Source of the DNA: Psychrobacter sp. Pi2-52
GTDB lineage: Bacteria; Pseudomonadota; Gammaproteobacteria; Pseudomonadales; Moraxellaceae
Direction: 5' to 3'
Assembly: GCF_904846705.1 (NCBI RefSeq)
Contig: NZ_CAJHBS010000011.1
Span: 1 to 64,000, forward strand
Length of the DNA stretch: 64,000 nt
Shown here: positions 17,524-27,500 of the stretch, one piece after another
How positions within the stretch are numbered: position 1 is the stretch's first letter
Layout of the letters: the number at the start of each line of letters is the position of its first letter
The notes under the pieces: model-generated
Told to the model about the DNA's origin: nothing
Database searches by the model: none
The model's input: only the letters and a program-made list of their open reading frames with translations
Program-made: the position numbers and the translations under genes

Positions 17524-17807
17524 TTTAAAACAGGCTCAAGTATTTTCATATTATATTATGATGACGTGTGTCAATAATGTGACTTGAGTAAGGCATGAAA
17601 ATAATATAAGTTGAAAAGCTTTCACATAATTTGCTTCAATCTGTAGTATGAGCTGACCAATTGATGTAGGCTATGCTCGACAATTAGTGCTCTGATAAAA
17701 GAAAGACACAAGCACTTATTTGGGACTTACCTACGTGAGTTTTTTTTGTTATCTAAAAGTTGAAACTGTCAGGTTCGACTGTACTACCAATCGCGAGTAA
17801 CTAGAAT
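17524..17807 (+). other. Upstream region of BREX operon
   Basis: About 280 AT-rich bases between the terminator and brxA that must hold the BREX promoter. TATTTTCAT near 17541 and ATGAAAATA near 17595 are inverted copies, but I see no clear -35/-10 pair, and no BrxR gene lies here. No coding frame is supported. Confidence 0.5.
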
Positions 17808-18407
17808 ATGAATGTAAAAGATTACGTTGGTGATCTAATCGGAGCAAGTTTGCTGATTACTGAGTCGCGAATCATTGCAGGTTATCTATTAAAGGATTTA
17901 TCTGATGATGAATGGAAATCACTTGTTATCGAGCAAAACATCCTTCAAAAGAGATCAGCACAGACAGCAAGCCGCTATACGAAAACGATTCGCCATCGTG
18001 TTGGAGGGCTTGGTGACGACTTTATAGCATCGTTGCTTGAGTCTACTGAGCGTGCCTATATTCAGCTATTAATGGCAGCATTGCTGATTAACTCTCCGAT
18101 AGTAGCTGACTTTATGCGATTAAGTCTTGCTGAAGCGCGCAGAACCTACAAGCCTACATTGGCGTCTGATGCTTGGACTGAGTTTTATGACACACAGATA
18201 CGTGTATATCCAGAGCTAAATAAATTCTTTGAGTCCACTATTAATAAAATGGGCAATAATGCGATTAAGTCATTAGTAGATAGTGGCTATCTAAGTACTA
18301 GTCGTAAACGTCAGATCCAACCTGTTTACCTGCTACCAGAAGTAAAAGAATGTCTTATAAGCATCAATAGGGAAGACTTGATCGATGTTATGGAGTGCAC
18401 GATATGA
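17808..18407 (+). CDS. brxA: BREX protein BrxA (DUF1819)
   Basis: The 199-aa protein follows the BrxA/DUF1819 pattern: ASLLITESRIIAGYLL at the start, IEQNILQKRSAQTASRYTK, a helical middle (YIQLLMAALLINSPIVADFM) and a C-terminal strand region RQIQPVYLLPEV. BrxA is a small DNA-binding helical protein with a NusB-like fold in published BREX work. It is the first gene of the operon, and its stop overlaps the start of brxB (ATGA). Length is normal. The ribosome-binding site is weak. Confidence 0.93.
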   Translation: MNVKDYVGDLIGASLLITESRIIAGYLLKDLSDDEWKSLVIEQNILQKRSAQTASRYTKTIRHRVGGLGDDFIASLLESTERAYIQLLMAALLINSPIVADFMRLSLAEARRTYKPTLASDAWTEFYDTQIRVYPELNKFFESTINKMGNNAIKSLVDSGYLSTSRKRQIQPVYLLPEVKECLISINREDLIDVMECTI

Positions 18408-18982
18408 ATGCGCTTAAGAGACGGCTGGATTTAATTCTTGAACGTATAGAGAGCTCAAAATTCTTAAAAAACGATGGTTTGGGTAACGAGATTGGTTTTT
18501 GGATCTTCGATTATCCAGCAAAGTATGAATTGGTGGTACGAGACCACCTTGAGCATATTACTGAAAAGTTAGATAAGCGTGATTATCGTTTTGTTCATCT
18601 AAATATATTTACAGTGCTTATTGATATGCTTGAAGATCGCGGCTTATTTGAACGTGCCTGCTTACGTGAACAGCAAGTGGGTGTTGATAGTTTACGTAAA
18701 ACGCTAGCAGGGCCACTTAGCCAAGATAAGGTGGCTAAATTTATTGCCAATAAATATCAACCCTCTGAGCTGGATTTTGTATTGTTATCAGGCTTAGGAA
18801 GCGCATGGCCTTTGGTTAGAGGTCATGAGCTGCTTAGCGCATTACAAGATATCATGGGTAGTACCCCATTGGTTTTGTTTTATCCTGGTGAATACAGCGG
18901 AAGAGATTTATATCCTTTTGGCATGATTGAATCCAAAAACTACTATCGCGCTTTTAAATTAGTGTCTGAAAGTGGCAAATAA
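18404..18982 (+). CDS. brxB: BREX protein BrxB (DUF1788)
   Basis: The protein (192 aa) has the DUF1788 features: FWIFDYPAKYELVVRDHL, HLNIFTVLIDMLEDRGL, FVLLSGLGSAWPLVRGHELLSAL and LVLFYPGEYSG near the C-terminus. I chose the ATG at 18404, which overlaps the brxA stop as ATGA and implies coupling, over an ATG three codons upstream. BrxB is required for BREX in studied systems, but its activity is unclear. It is followed 40 bases later by brxC. Confidence 0.93.
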   Translation: MNALKRRLDLILERIESSKFLKNDGLGNEIGFWIFDYPAKYELVVRDHLEHITEKLDKRDYRFVHLNIFTVLIDMLEDRGLFERACLREQQVGVDSLRKTLAGPLSQDKVAKFIANKYQPSELDFVLLSGLGSAWPLVRGHELLSALQDIMGSTPLVLFYPGEYSGRDLYPFGMIESKNYYRAFKLVSESGK

Positions 18983-19022
18983 AATTTATCAATGATAAGA
19001 AATAAAATAGAGAGCCTACTAG

Positions 19023-22000
19023 ATGAATATTGAACAGATTTTTTCAAAACAGCTGACTCGTGATATCAATGGCGTTGTCAAAGCTGAGCAAAAAGATAAC
19101 GACAGTATCTATGTTGAGCTAGATGAGTACGTCATAACGCAAGAGCTTAATAGGCATTTTCGAGCGTTTTTTTCCGCTTATGCGCCTTCTGTAGATCATA
19201 GTGGTTCTGCTATGTCTGGAAAAGTCGGGGTTTGGATTTCTGGGTTCTTTGGCTCTGGTAAGTCACATTTTCTAAAAATATTGTCATACTTATTAGAAAA
19301 TAAGTCAGTAGAGAAAGATGGTGAAGGCCGGCAAGCCTTTGATTTTTTTAAGGACAAGATTACAGATACTGCTTTATTAGCAGATATTAAAAAGTCTGTT
19401 AGCAAAGATACCGATGTTATCTTGTTCAATATTGATTCAAGAGCGAACACCGAAGATCGTGAGAATGCTATTCTTAAAGTATTCTTAAAAGTATTCAACG
19501 AGCGTGTGGGTTACTGTGCTGACTTTCCTCATATTGCACATCTAGAACGCGAGCTTGATAAGCGTGACCAATACGATTCATTTAAGGCCAAGTTCGCTGA
19601 GTTAACCTTATCTACGTGGGAAGAAGAGCGTGATGCTTATGACTTTTACCGCGATGAGCTATCAGAAGCTTTGGCTCATGCCAGCGATCAGTCCAAAGAG
19701 TCTGCTAAACACTGGGTACAGCAAATAGAGAATAACTTCCCACTCGATATCCAAAATTTTTGTAAGTGGGTAAATGACTACCTAGATAGTAGTGGCGACC
19801 GCAATTTATTATTTATGGTCGATGAAGTGGGGCAGTTTATTGGTAAAAACACCCAAATGATGCTTAAGCTGCAGACTATTACTGAAGACTTAGGGACGTA
19901 CTGTGGTGGTCGTGCTTGGGTAGTTGTTACATCACAGGCAGATATTGACGCTGCTATTGGCGGGATGAGCAAAGGTGATGGTCAAGACTTCTCTAAGATT
20001 CAAGGTCGCTTTAATACTCGTCTGCAGTTGTCTAGTTCGAACACCTCTGAGGTTATCCAAAAGCGTCTGTTATCTAAAACAGATAAGGCTCATGAGCAGC
20101 TCACAGATATATTCGCTGAAAAAGGCGATATCCTACGCAATCAGTTAACTTTCGATAAGACAACCACAGCTGATCTAAAAGGCTATACCGATAGCTTATC
20201 CTTTGTAGATAACTATCCCTTTGTCCCTTATCACTATAATTTGGTTCAAAAGGTCTTTGAATCTATTAGGGTTAAAGGGGCAAGTGGTAAGAATCTGGCC
20301 ATGGGTGAACGCTCTTTACTAGATGCGTTTCAATCTGCAGCAAAGCAGATGAAGAATAATGAGCTTGATGTGCTCGTTCCTTTTCATAGTTTCTACGCAC
20401 CTATTGAGAGTTTTCTAGAACCAGCAATCAAGCGTACTATTGATCAAGCCTGTGACTCAGAATCACTGACTAAGTTTGATCAAAATATCTTAAAAACTTT
20501 ATTTCTGATTCGTTATGTCGATGTGGTCAAAAGCACTTTAGATAACCTCGTAACCCTATCAATTGATCGTATCGATGCTGATAAAATTAAGTTACGTAAG
20601 CAAATTGAAGATAGCTTAAATAGGTTAGAAAAACAGCTGCTAATCGCACGCAATAATGATGTATTTATATTTTTGACTAATGAAGAAAAAGAGATTGAAA
20701 ACGAGATCCGTCAAACAGATTTTGAGATGTCTGAGGTATCGAATAAACTTTCGACTATTGTATTTAATGACATTCTTAAGAACAACCGAACCTACCGTTA
20801 TCCTATAAATAAACAAGACTTTATGGTTAGCCGATTTTGTAATGGTCATCCTAAAGATGGTACAACCCTTGAAGATTTAGTCATCAAAGTCGTATCGCCA
20901 CTAGATAGCCATTACGACAGCTTCTCTCATGAGCAGGCATGTATTGAGCATAGTCTGAAAGATAATGGCTCTGTACTAATCAAGTTAGATGAAGACCAGC
21001 GTCTATGGGATGATCTGACGGTATTTATAAAGACGGATCGCTTCTTAAAACAAAATTCAGGACAGCGGCCAGAGCAAGAGCACCTACTGCGTGAAAAGCA
21101 AATGGAGAACATGGCACGTGAAAAACGCTTAAAGGTGGGTTTTGAAGCATTATTTGCAGAAGCTAGTGTCTATGCTATCGGTACTAAGATGCCAAAAAAA
21201 TCAGTGACACCAAGCGTTATCGTTGAAGAGTCCTATAAGTACATCGTTGAAAATACTTTTGCCAAACTAAACTTGCTAAATGTGACACCAGGTGAAGTGC
21301 TGCCTGAGCTACAGAAAGTATTAGTAGCAGATAATGTCGCCCAGCTAGGACTTGACCTTCAAGCAGATGAGTGCAACCCAGACGCCACTCGCGAAGTAGA
21401 GCAGTATGTTTCGTTCAGAATAGAGCGCAATGAGCCAGTTTATTTAAGTGATATCGTGACTCACTTTGGCAAACGTCCTTATGGCTGGCCTGTCAATGAG
21501 ATACTACTGTTAGTCGCACGGCTTGGATTGGCAGGTAAGCTTGCGTTTAGTCTGCAAGGTAGCGATTTAGCACTTAATAGAGCGTATGAGCCGTTTAATA
21601 GTGTACGTAAGCGTGGCGACATACGAGTTAATAAAATTCGTCAGGTTAATGATAGTCAGGTTAAAAAAGCCTCTAATTTGGTGAAAGAACTATTTTCCAA
21701 GACCTTTATTGGCTCTGGTGAAAAAGAGCTGTATGAACTCATAAAACAAGCATTAGAAAACTGGAATGAAGCGTTAAAATCTTTTCGCACAAAATCGCAA
21801 ACAGGACATTTTCCTGGTAAGCCACAGATTAATGATGGGTTGGTATTGGTAGCGGGCATACTAGAAAAAAAATCGAGCTTTGAATTTATTGAGCGATTTT
21901 TGCAAGATGCCGATGCATTGGAATCGTTTGTTGAAAAATTTGAAGACCTCGATGACTTTTATGATAGTCAGTTTCACATATGGCAGTCCCTCTCTACTGC

Positions 22001-22694
22001 ATTGAATGAGAGCTTTAAGGCGAATTTGCACGCGCTTGAAAAAGATCCGCAAGCATCAAAGGCTCTACAAGAGCTCAAAAGCATTTATGACATGCCAGCG
22101 CCTTACGGTCAAATGCGCCGTATCAGCCCACTCATTGAGCAGGTTAATAAGATTAACTTGGCTTTGGTAGAAAACAAGCGCGCTCACGCTCTTATTAGAG
22201 TGGATGAGCGCATTGAGCGTATTAACCAAGCGCTAGCAGAAGCATCGGCACCTGCGGATATTAGTAATAAAGCGCTGCGTCCCCTGCAGTTATGTCGAGA
22301 GCGCATAGAGAAGACTAACTCTATTCCGCAGATTTTCAGCGAACAGTCGGAAGCTGGAGATCATGAGGAAAATGCAAATGAGTTATTAAATGACTTTATC
22401 GAACAGCAACGTAAGCAGGTCGAAAATGAGCAGCGTCAGCGTGCTCTTGAGTATGAAAGACAACAGGCAGAAGCCGAAAAAGCAGGTAAGACTGTACCGC
22501 AGTCTGTACCTAAGCCCGTTATCCCTGCTCCAGTCGCCAAGCGTACCGTTACGATTGATCCTAAAAATGTCATGAAGCACTCAATATTGGGCGACTTTAT
22601 CGAAAGCACTGCCGAAGTAGATGATTATCTATACGCGTTAAGAGAGCAGCTAATAGCTGCGGTAAAATCTGGTGATCGAGTACGGATTAAATAA
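19023..22694 (+). CDS. brxC: BREX P-loop ATPase BrxC
   Basis: The 1223-aa protein has a Walker A GFFGSGKS at residues 74-81 and a Walker B-like LLFMVDEVGQFIG near residue 265, as in BrxC/DUF499-like ATPases of BREX type 1. Length matches the family (about 1200 aa). The C-terminal third is rich in charged helices (RQRALEYERQQAEAEKAG) before a proline-rich linker and a final short domain. BrxC is believed to act with BrxB, PglX and PglZ in the modification/defence complex. The gene is intact and lies 28 bases before the DUF262 gene. Confidence 0.95.
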   Translation: MNIEQIFSKQLTRDINGVVKAEQKDNDSIYVELDEYVITQELNRHFRAFFSAYAPSVDHSGSAMSGKVGVWISGFFGSGKSHFLKILSYLLENKSVEKDGEGRQAFDFFKDKITDTALLADIKKSVSKDTDVILFNIDSRANTEDRENAILKVFLKVFNERVGYCADFPHIAHLERELDKRDQYDSFKAKFAELTLSTWEEERDAYDFYRDELSEALAHASDQSKESAKHWVQQIENNFPLDIQNFCKWVNDYLDSSGDRNLLFMVDEVGQFIGKNTQMMLKLQTITEDLGTYCGGRAWVVVTSQADIDAAIGGMSKGDGQDFSKIQGRFNTRLQLSSSNTSEVIQKRLLSKTDKAHEQLTDIFAEKGDILRNQLTFDKTTTADLKGYTDSLSFVDNYPFVPYHYNLVQKVFESIRVKGASGKNLAMGERSLLDAFQSAAKQMKNNELDVLVPFHSFYAPIESFLEPAIKRTIDQACDSESLTKFDQNILKTLFLIRYVDVVKSTLDNLVTLSIDRIDADKIKLRKQIEDSLNRLEKQLLIARNNDVFIFLTNEEKEIENEIRQTDFEMSEVSNKLSTIVFNDILKNNRTYRYPINKQDFMVSRFCNGHPKDGTTLEDLVIKVVSPLDSHYDSFSHEQACIEHSLKDNGSVLIKLDEDQRLWDDLTVFIKTDRFLKQNSGQRPEQEHLLREKQMENMAREKRLKVGFEALFAEASVYAIGTKMPKKSVTPSVIVEESYKYIVENTFAKLNLLNVTPGEVLPELQKVLVADNVAQLGLDLQADECNPDATREVEQYVSFRIERNEPVYLSDIVTHFGKRPYGWPVNEILLLVARLGLAGKLAFSLQGSDLALNRAYEPFNSVRKRGDIRVNKIRQVNDSQVKKASNLVKELFSKTFIGSGEKELYELIKQALENWNEALKSFRTKSQTGHFPGKPQINDGLVLVAGILEKKSSFEFIERFLQDADALESFVEKFEDLDDFYDSQFHIWQSLSTALNESFKANLHALEKDPQASKALQELKSIYDMPAPYGQMRRISPLIEQVNKINLALVENKRAHALIRVDERIERINQALAEASAPADISNKALRPLQLCRERIEKTNSIPQIFSEQSEAGDHEENANELLNDFIEQQRKQVENEQRQRALEYERQQAEAEKAGKTVPQSVPKPVIPAPVAKRTVTIDPKNVMKHSILGDFIESTAEVDDYLYALREQLIAAVKSGDRVRIK

Positions 22695-22722
22695 TAACTC
22701 ATAATATAGATTGAGAATAGAT

Positions 22723-24504
22723 ATGTATCAAGCTGGTGGAACGATAAGAAAACTGCTAGATAAAGTTGCTGACGGGGAGTATTTATTACCTGCCATTCAA
22801 CGTGAGTTTGTATGGCAGCCTGAGCAGATTTGTATGCTTTTCGATAGCTTGTTGCAAGAGTACCCGTTTGGAACTTTTCTATTTTGGAAGATAAAGTCTG
22901 AGAATCGTGGTAAGTATCAGTTTTATAAGTTTATGCAGTACTATCATGAACGAGATAACCCGCATTGTGAAAGTATCACAAACTTACCAGAAAGAGAATT
23001 TGTCGCTGTATTAGATGGGCAACAGCGAATCACTGCATTGAATATCGGGCTTCGAGGTTCTTATGCTTGGAAACTCAATGGCAAGTGGTGGAGTAATAAT
23101 GATGCTTTTCCGGTGCGCAAGCTGTATCTGAATCTACTAGCAGAGCCAAAACTTGAAACTGAATCCAAGTATGACTTTCAGTTCCTCACTGAGGATAAGG
23201 CTAGTCAGGAACAGCAAGGAGATTATTGGTTTAGGGTGGGTCGTATCATGGAGGAGGAAGAAGATTCGCTAATTGATGAAGTCGCGGATGATACTTCATT
23301 ATCTCCTGAGCAAAAGAAACAAGCTCGCTCAACACTGCGCCACCTATATCGGACTATTCATGATAAGGATAAAATTTCTTTTTATGAAGAAAGCGATCAA
23401 AGTCTGGAGCGCGTACTGAATATTTTTATCAGAATGAACAGTGGTGGTACTACACTGTCTTATTCTGACTTACTGCTTTCAATTGCTGTAGCACAGTGGG
23501 GCACTTTGAACGCTCGCGATGAAATCCATTTCTTAGTAGATGAGATGAAGCGTATAGGCGATGGCTTCAATGTATCTAAGGATTTAGTATTGAAAGCAGG
23601 GTTGATGCTATCAGATATAGGTAGTGTTGGATTCAAAGTTGAGAACTTTATCAAAGACAACATGGCTGTCCTAGAGCAGAATTGGAAGTCAATACGTGAA
23701 GCTCTATTGCTAACAATGCAGCTACTGGCAAGTTTTGGCTTCAATGGACAAAATCTAAGAGCAACTAGTGCTATATTGCCGATAGCGTATTACTTGTATC
23801 ATCGTAATCTAACGATGTCTTATCTTACGCGTTCTGAATATGCGGAAGATAGAGAGAATATTCGCAACTGGCTGATCCGATCACTGCTTAAAGCTTCCGG
23901 CATTTGGGGAAGCGGATTAGACACATTGCTTACTGCAATTCGATCTGATATTAAACAATTTGGTAATGACGGATTCCCTTTAGAAAAAATTGAAGTAACT
24001 ATGATGCAGAGGGGTAAGTCGCTACGGTTTGACCCTGAAGAGATCAGCGAGATTGCTCAGCTTGATTATGGCAATCCTAGAACATTTGCCTTGCTAACTC
24101 TACTTTTCCCGGGCTTTGATTTTTCACGACATTTTCATGTCGACCACATCTATCCTAAGGGACTATTTACCAAAAATAAACTCAGTAAGGCAGGCGTGCC
24201 AGCTGAACTACAAGAAGAACTTATTGGAGCGTCCAATAAGCTACCAAATCTACAGCTGCTTGAAGGCTCAATGAATAATCAGAAACGACAGAAAATGCCA
24301 CATGAGTGGTATACCCAGCAATGGCCAGATACTCATGCTAGGACTGCTCATTTGCAATCTCAAGCAATCTCATCATTGCCTGAAGAGCTCATAGAGTTTA
24401 TGGCGTTCTACAATGAGCGCCATCAAACGCTACTAGCACGTATCAAAATAGCACTAAGCTCGACTCAGAGCATGACAGATAGCACTATCAATATTGAAGT
24501 ATAA
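22723..24504 (+). CDS. DUF262 / HNH protein inside BREX operon (BrxU-like)
   Basis: The protein (593 aa from the ATG at 22723; a TTG four codons upstream is unlikely) has AIQREFVWQPEQI near residue 24 and AVLDGQQRITALN with DGQQR at 98-102, the DUF262 signature. Near residue 470 FHVDHIYPKGLF followed by NKLPNLQLLEGSMNNQKRQ is a clear DUF1524 HNH-type nuclease motif. This architecture equals GmrSD fusions such as BrxU, a type IV modified-DNA nuclease found within some BREX loci. Here it lies between brxC and pglX on the same strand with short gaps. Cutting modified phage DNA, complementing BREX, is a family-based inference. Confidence 0.88.
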   Translation: MYQAGGTIRKLLDKVADGEYLLPAIQREFVWQPEQICMLFDSLLQEYPFGTFLFWKIKSENRGKYQFYKFMQYYHERDNPHCESITNLPEREFVAVLDGQQRITALNIGLRGSYAWKLNGKWWSNNDAFPVRKLYLNLLAEPKLETESKYDFQFLTEDKASQEQQGDYWFRVGRIMEEEEDSLIDEVADDTSLSPEQKKQARSTLRHLYRTIHDKDKISFYEESDQSLERVLNIFIRMNSGGTTLSYSDLLLSIAVAQWGTLNARDEIHFLVDEMKRIGDGFNVSKDLVLKAGLMLSDIGSVGFKVENFIKDNMAVLEQNWKSIREALLLTMQLLASFGFNGQNLRATSAILPIAYYLYHRNLTMSYLTRSEYAEDRENIRNWLIRSLLKASGIWGSGLDTLLTAIRSDIKQFGNDGFPLEKIEVTMMQRGKSLRFDPEEISEIAQLDYGNPRTFALLTLLFPGFDFSRHFHVDHIYPKGLFTKNKLSKAGVPAELQEELIGASNKLPNLQLLEGSMNNQKRQKMPHEWYTQQWPDTHARTAHLQSQAISSLPEELIEFMAFYNERHQTLLARIKIALSSTQSMTDSTINIEV

Positions 24505-24527
24505 GAAGCTGAGGCACAAGAGTCACT

Positions 24528-27500
24528 ATGAATACCAGTAATATAAAAAAATATGCGCCAAAAGCCCGCCGTGAGTTTATGGAGGCAGTCGCCAAACGTC
24601 TAAATAGCTTTGGTATCTCGCAAACCGAAGCAAAAGGCAGTACAGCAGGCGAGCTAAACATCGCAGAAGCCATCGTGCAAGGCTCTGTGCTACAAATTAA
24701 TGGCAATAACTTCGACAGTGCTTTAGCTGAGCCTAGACGACGCTTGGTGGCACTCAGCGAGCAGATGGGCTTTGAGCAACTGGTAGAGCAAGGCGCTTAT
24801 ACTTGGTTTAACCGCTTATGCGCGATTCGTTATATGGAGATTCATGATTATCTTGGTCATGGCTTTCGCGTATTGTCGCATCCAGACAATCCTACAGGAT
24901 TTGAGATTATCGATCATGCTGTGGATGCTGCTGACGAGTTAGCGTTAGACCGTGACTATATTATTGAGTTAAAGCTGGCAGGTAATAAAGACGAGACGTT
25001 ATATCGGCGGCTTTTGCTAAAGCAGTGTCATAAGCTGCATGAAGCCATGCCGTTTTTGTTTGAAGCCTTAGATGATGCGACTGAGCTGCTATTACCAGAT
25101 AATCTTACTCGTACCGATTCGATACTGCGCGGCTTGGTCGATGGTATTCCTGAAGAGGATTGGGAACAGGTCGAGGTGATTGGTTGGCTGTATCAGTTCT
25201 ATATCTCTGAGAAAAAAGACGAGGTCATGGGCAAGGTAGTCAAAAGCGAAGATATCCCAGCCGCCACTCAGCTATTCACGCCCAATTGGATTGTAAAGTA
25301 CTTGGTACAAAACTCAGTCGGCCGTCAGTGGCTACAGACCTATCCTGAGTCAGCGATTAAAGCTCAGATGGAACACTATATCGAGCCTGCCGAGCAATCA
25401 TCCAAGGTCAATGAGCAACTGCAAGCGATGACTCCTGATAGTATCGATCCTGAGAGTATCAAGGTACTCGATCCAGCGGTAGGGTCGGGCCATATATTGA
25501 TCGAAGCTTATAACGTGTTAAAGGCAATCTATGAAGAGCGCGGCTTTCGCTCTCGTGAGATACCACAGAAGATACTAGAGAATAATCTATATGGTCTAGA
25601 TATCGATGATCGAGCGGCTCAGTTATCAGGATTTGCACTGATGATGCTGGCACGTGCTGATGATAAGCGTATCTTTACCCGTCATGTCAGTCTCAATGTA
25701 CTGGCACTACAAGAAGGCAATCATATCAACTTGCCAGCAGTGTGGCGTGAGTTGAATTTGTCTGGTGGTTGGGATAATGGCACATCCCAAGATATGTTCG
25801 CGGATGAGACGCAAGATCTTAGCTCGTTTGAGGCGGACAATCGCTATCAGTTATTGCAGCGTACAGTTGCGCGTTTTAGTCAGGCGAAGACGTTTGGTTC
25901 GCTGATTGAGGTGCCAGCGGATGAGTATAATGACTTAAAAGAGATGCATGAGACTTTGATTGAGCTAGCGGAGTCTGGAGATTCATTTCAACGACCTGCC
26001 GCTAAGCAATTGAGTGAAACTATCCATCAGGCGCTTATATTGTCCATTCGTTATGATGCTGTAATTGCTAATCCACCGTATATGGGTGGCAAAGGAATGA
26101 ATAGCGAGCTAAAAAAGTTTGCTAAGAAAAAGTATCCACATAGCAAGTCAGATCTATTTGCGATGTTTATGGAGCGTGGTTTTTCACTACTTACCGAACA
26201 TGGATTCAATGCACAAATAAATATGCAGTCTTGGATGTTTCTATCAAGCTATGAAAAACTGAGAGAGAGTTTACTGGCAGAGCGTACAATTATTACTATG
26301 GCACATTTAGGTGCAAGAGCGTTTAGTCAAATTAGTGGGGAGATTGTTCAAACGACTGCTTGGATTATTAGAAATAAAAGTATCCAAAGCTATCAGCCGA
26401 CTTTTTACCGATTACTAGATGGAAATGAAGAAGATAAGAAGCAAGCATTATTACATCGAAAATTCCAGTATGAACATCTCATTCAAGAGGAGTTTAAAAA
26501 AATTCCAGGGAGTCCTTTCGTATACTGGCAAGAACAGAAATTCTATAATATATATGATGAATCTAAACAATTAACAGAATTCTTCGAACCTAGAGTAGGT
26601 CTCGACACAGGTAATAATGATGAATTTATTAGATTTTGGCATGAAGTTAATTTTTCAGAAATAAAGTTTTTTGCCACATCTAAACAAGATGTCTTTTCTT
26701 CTGGAGGTAAATATGTTCCTCATACGAAAGGCGGTGAATTTCGGAAATGGTATGGGAACTTTGATTGGGTTATTAAATTTGATGAGGATTCTTATTCCAA
26801 GCTGTCTAAGAGTGGTAACAACCTTCCTTCAAGGAAATTTTATTTTCTGGAAGGTGCATCTTGGTCAAGAATTGGTACATCAGGGTTTTCACTAAGATAT
26901 AACGATGTTGGGTTTGTTTTTAATTCAGCATGTCCAACTGTTTTCAGTGAAAAAGGAGATTCAATTGAGATTCCACTTGCTCTTCTAAATAGTAGTCTTA
27001 GTGATCATTTTTTGGGTGCAATAAGTCCAACTATTAACTATCAAGCAGGAGAAGTTAGGAAGTTCCCTTATATAGTTGCAGACTATAGTTGCATTATAAG
27101 CTTAGTTAGTAAGGCAATTGAGATCAGCAAAAAAGATTGGGATTTGTTTGAGTCTTCCTGGGATTTTAGGAGAAGTTATTTAATTTCTATGGAAAAATCA
27201 AGTATAAAACTATCTTTGTATGAGTTTGAAAAGCAGTGTGTATATTTAACTGATAGTCTCAGATCGATAGAAGATTCTATAGATGAGAAATTATGTGAAA
27301 TCTATGACATACAGCATAATATAATAAGAAAGTCAGCTTTCCCTACAATTTTATCTAATTCCCAATATCGTTTTGGTAAGGGCACTAATGAGTTACAACT
27401 AGAATTTAAGTTTAAATCTATGGCTGTAGTTGAGTTACTATCCTACTCAATTGGTTGCATGCTAGGTCGTTACTCACTAGATCGTGAAGGTTTAGTCTAT

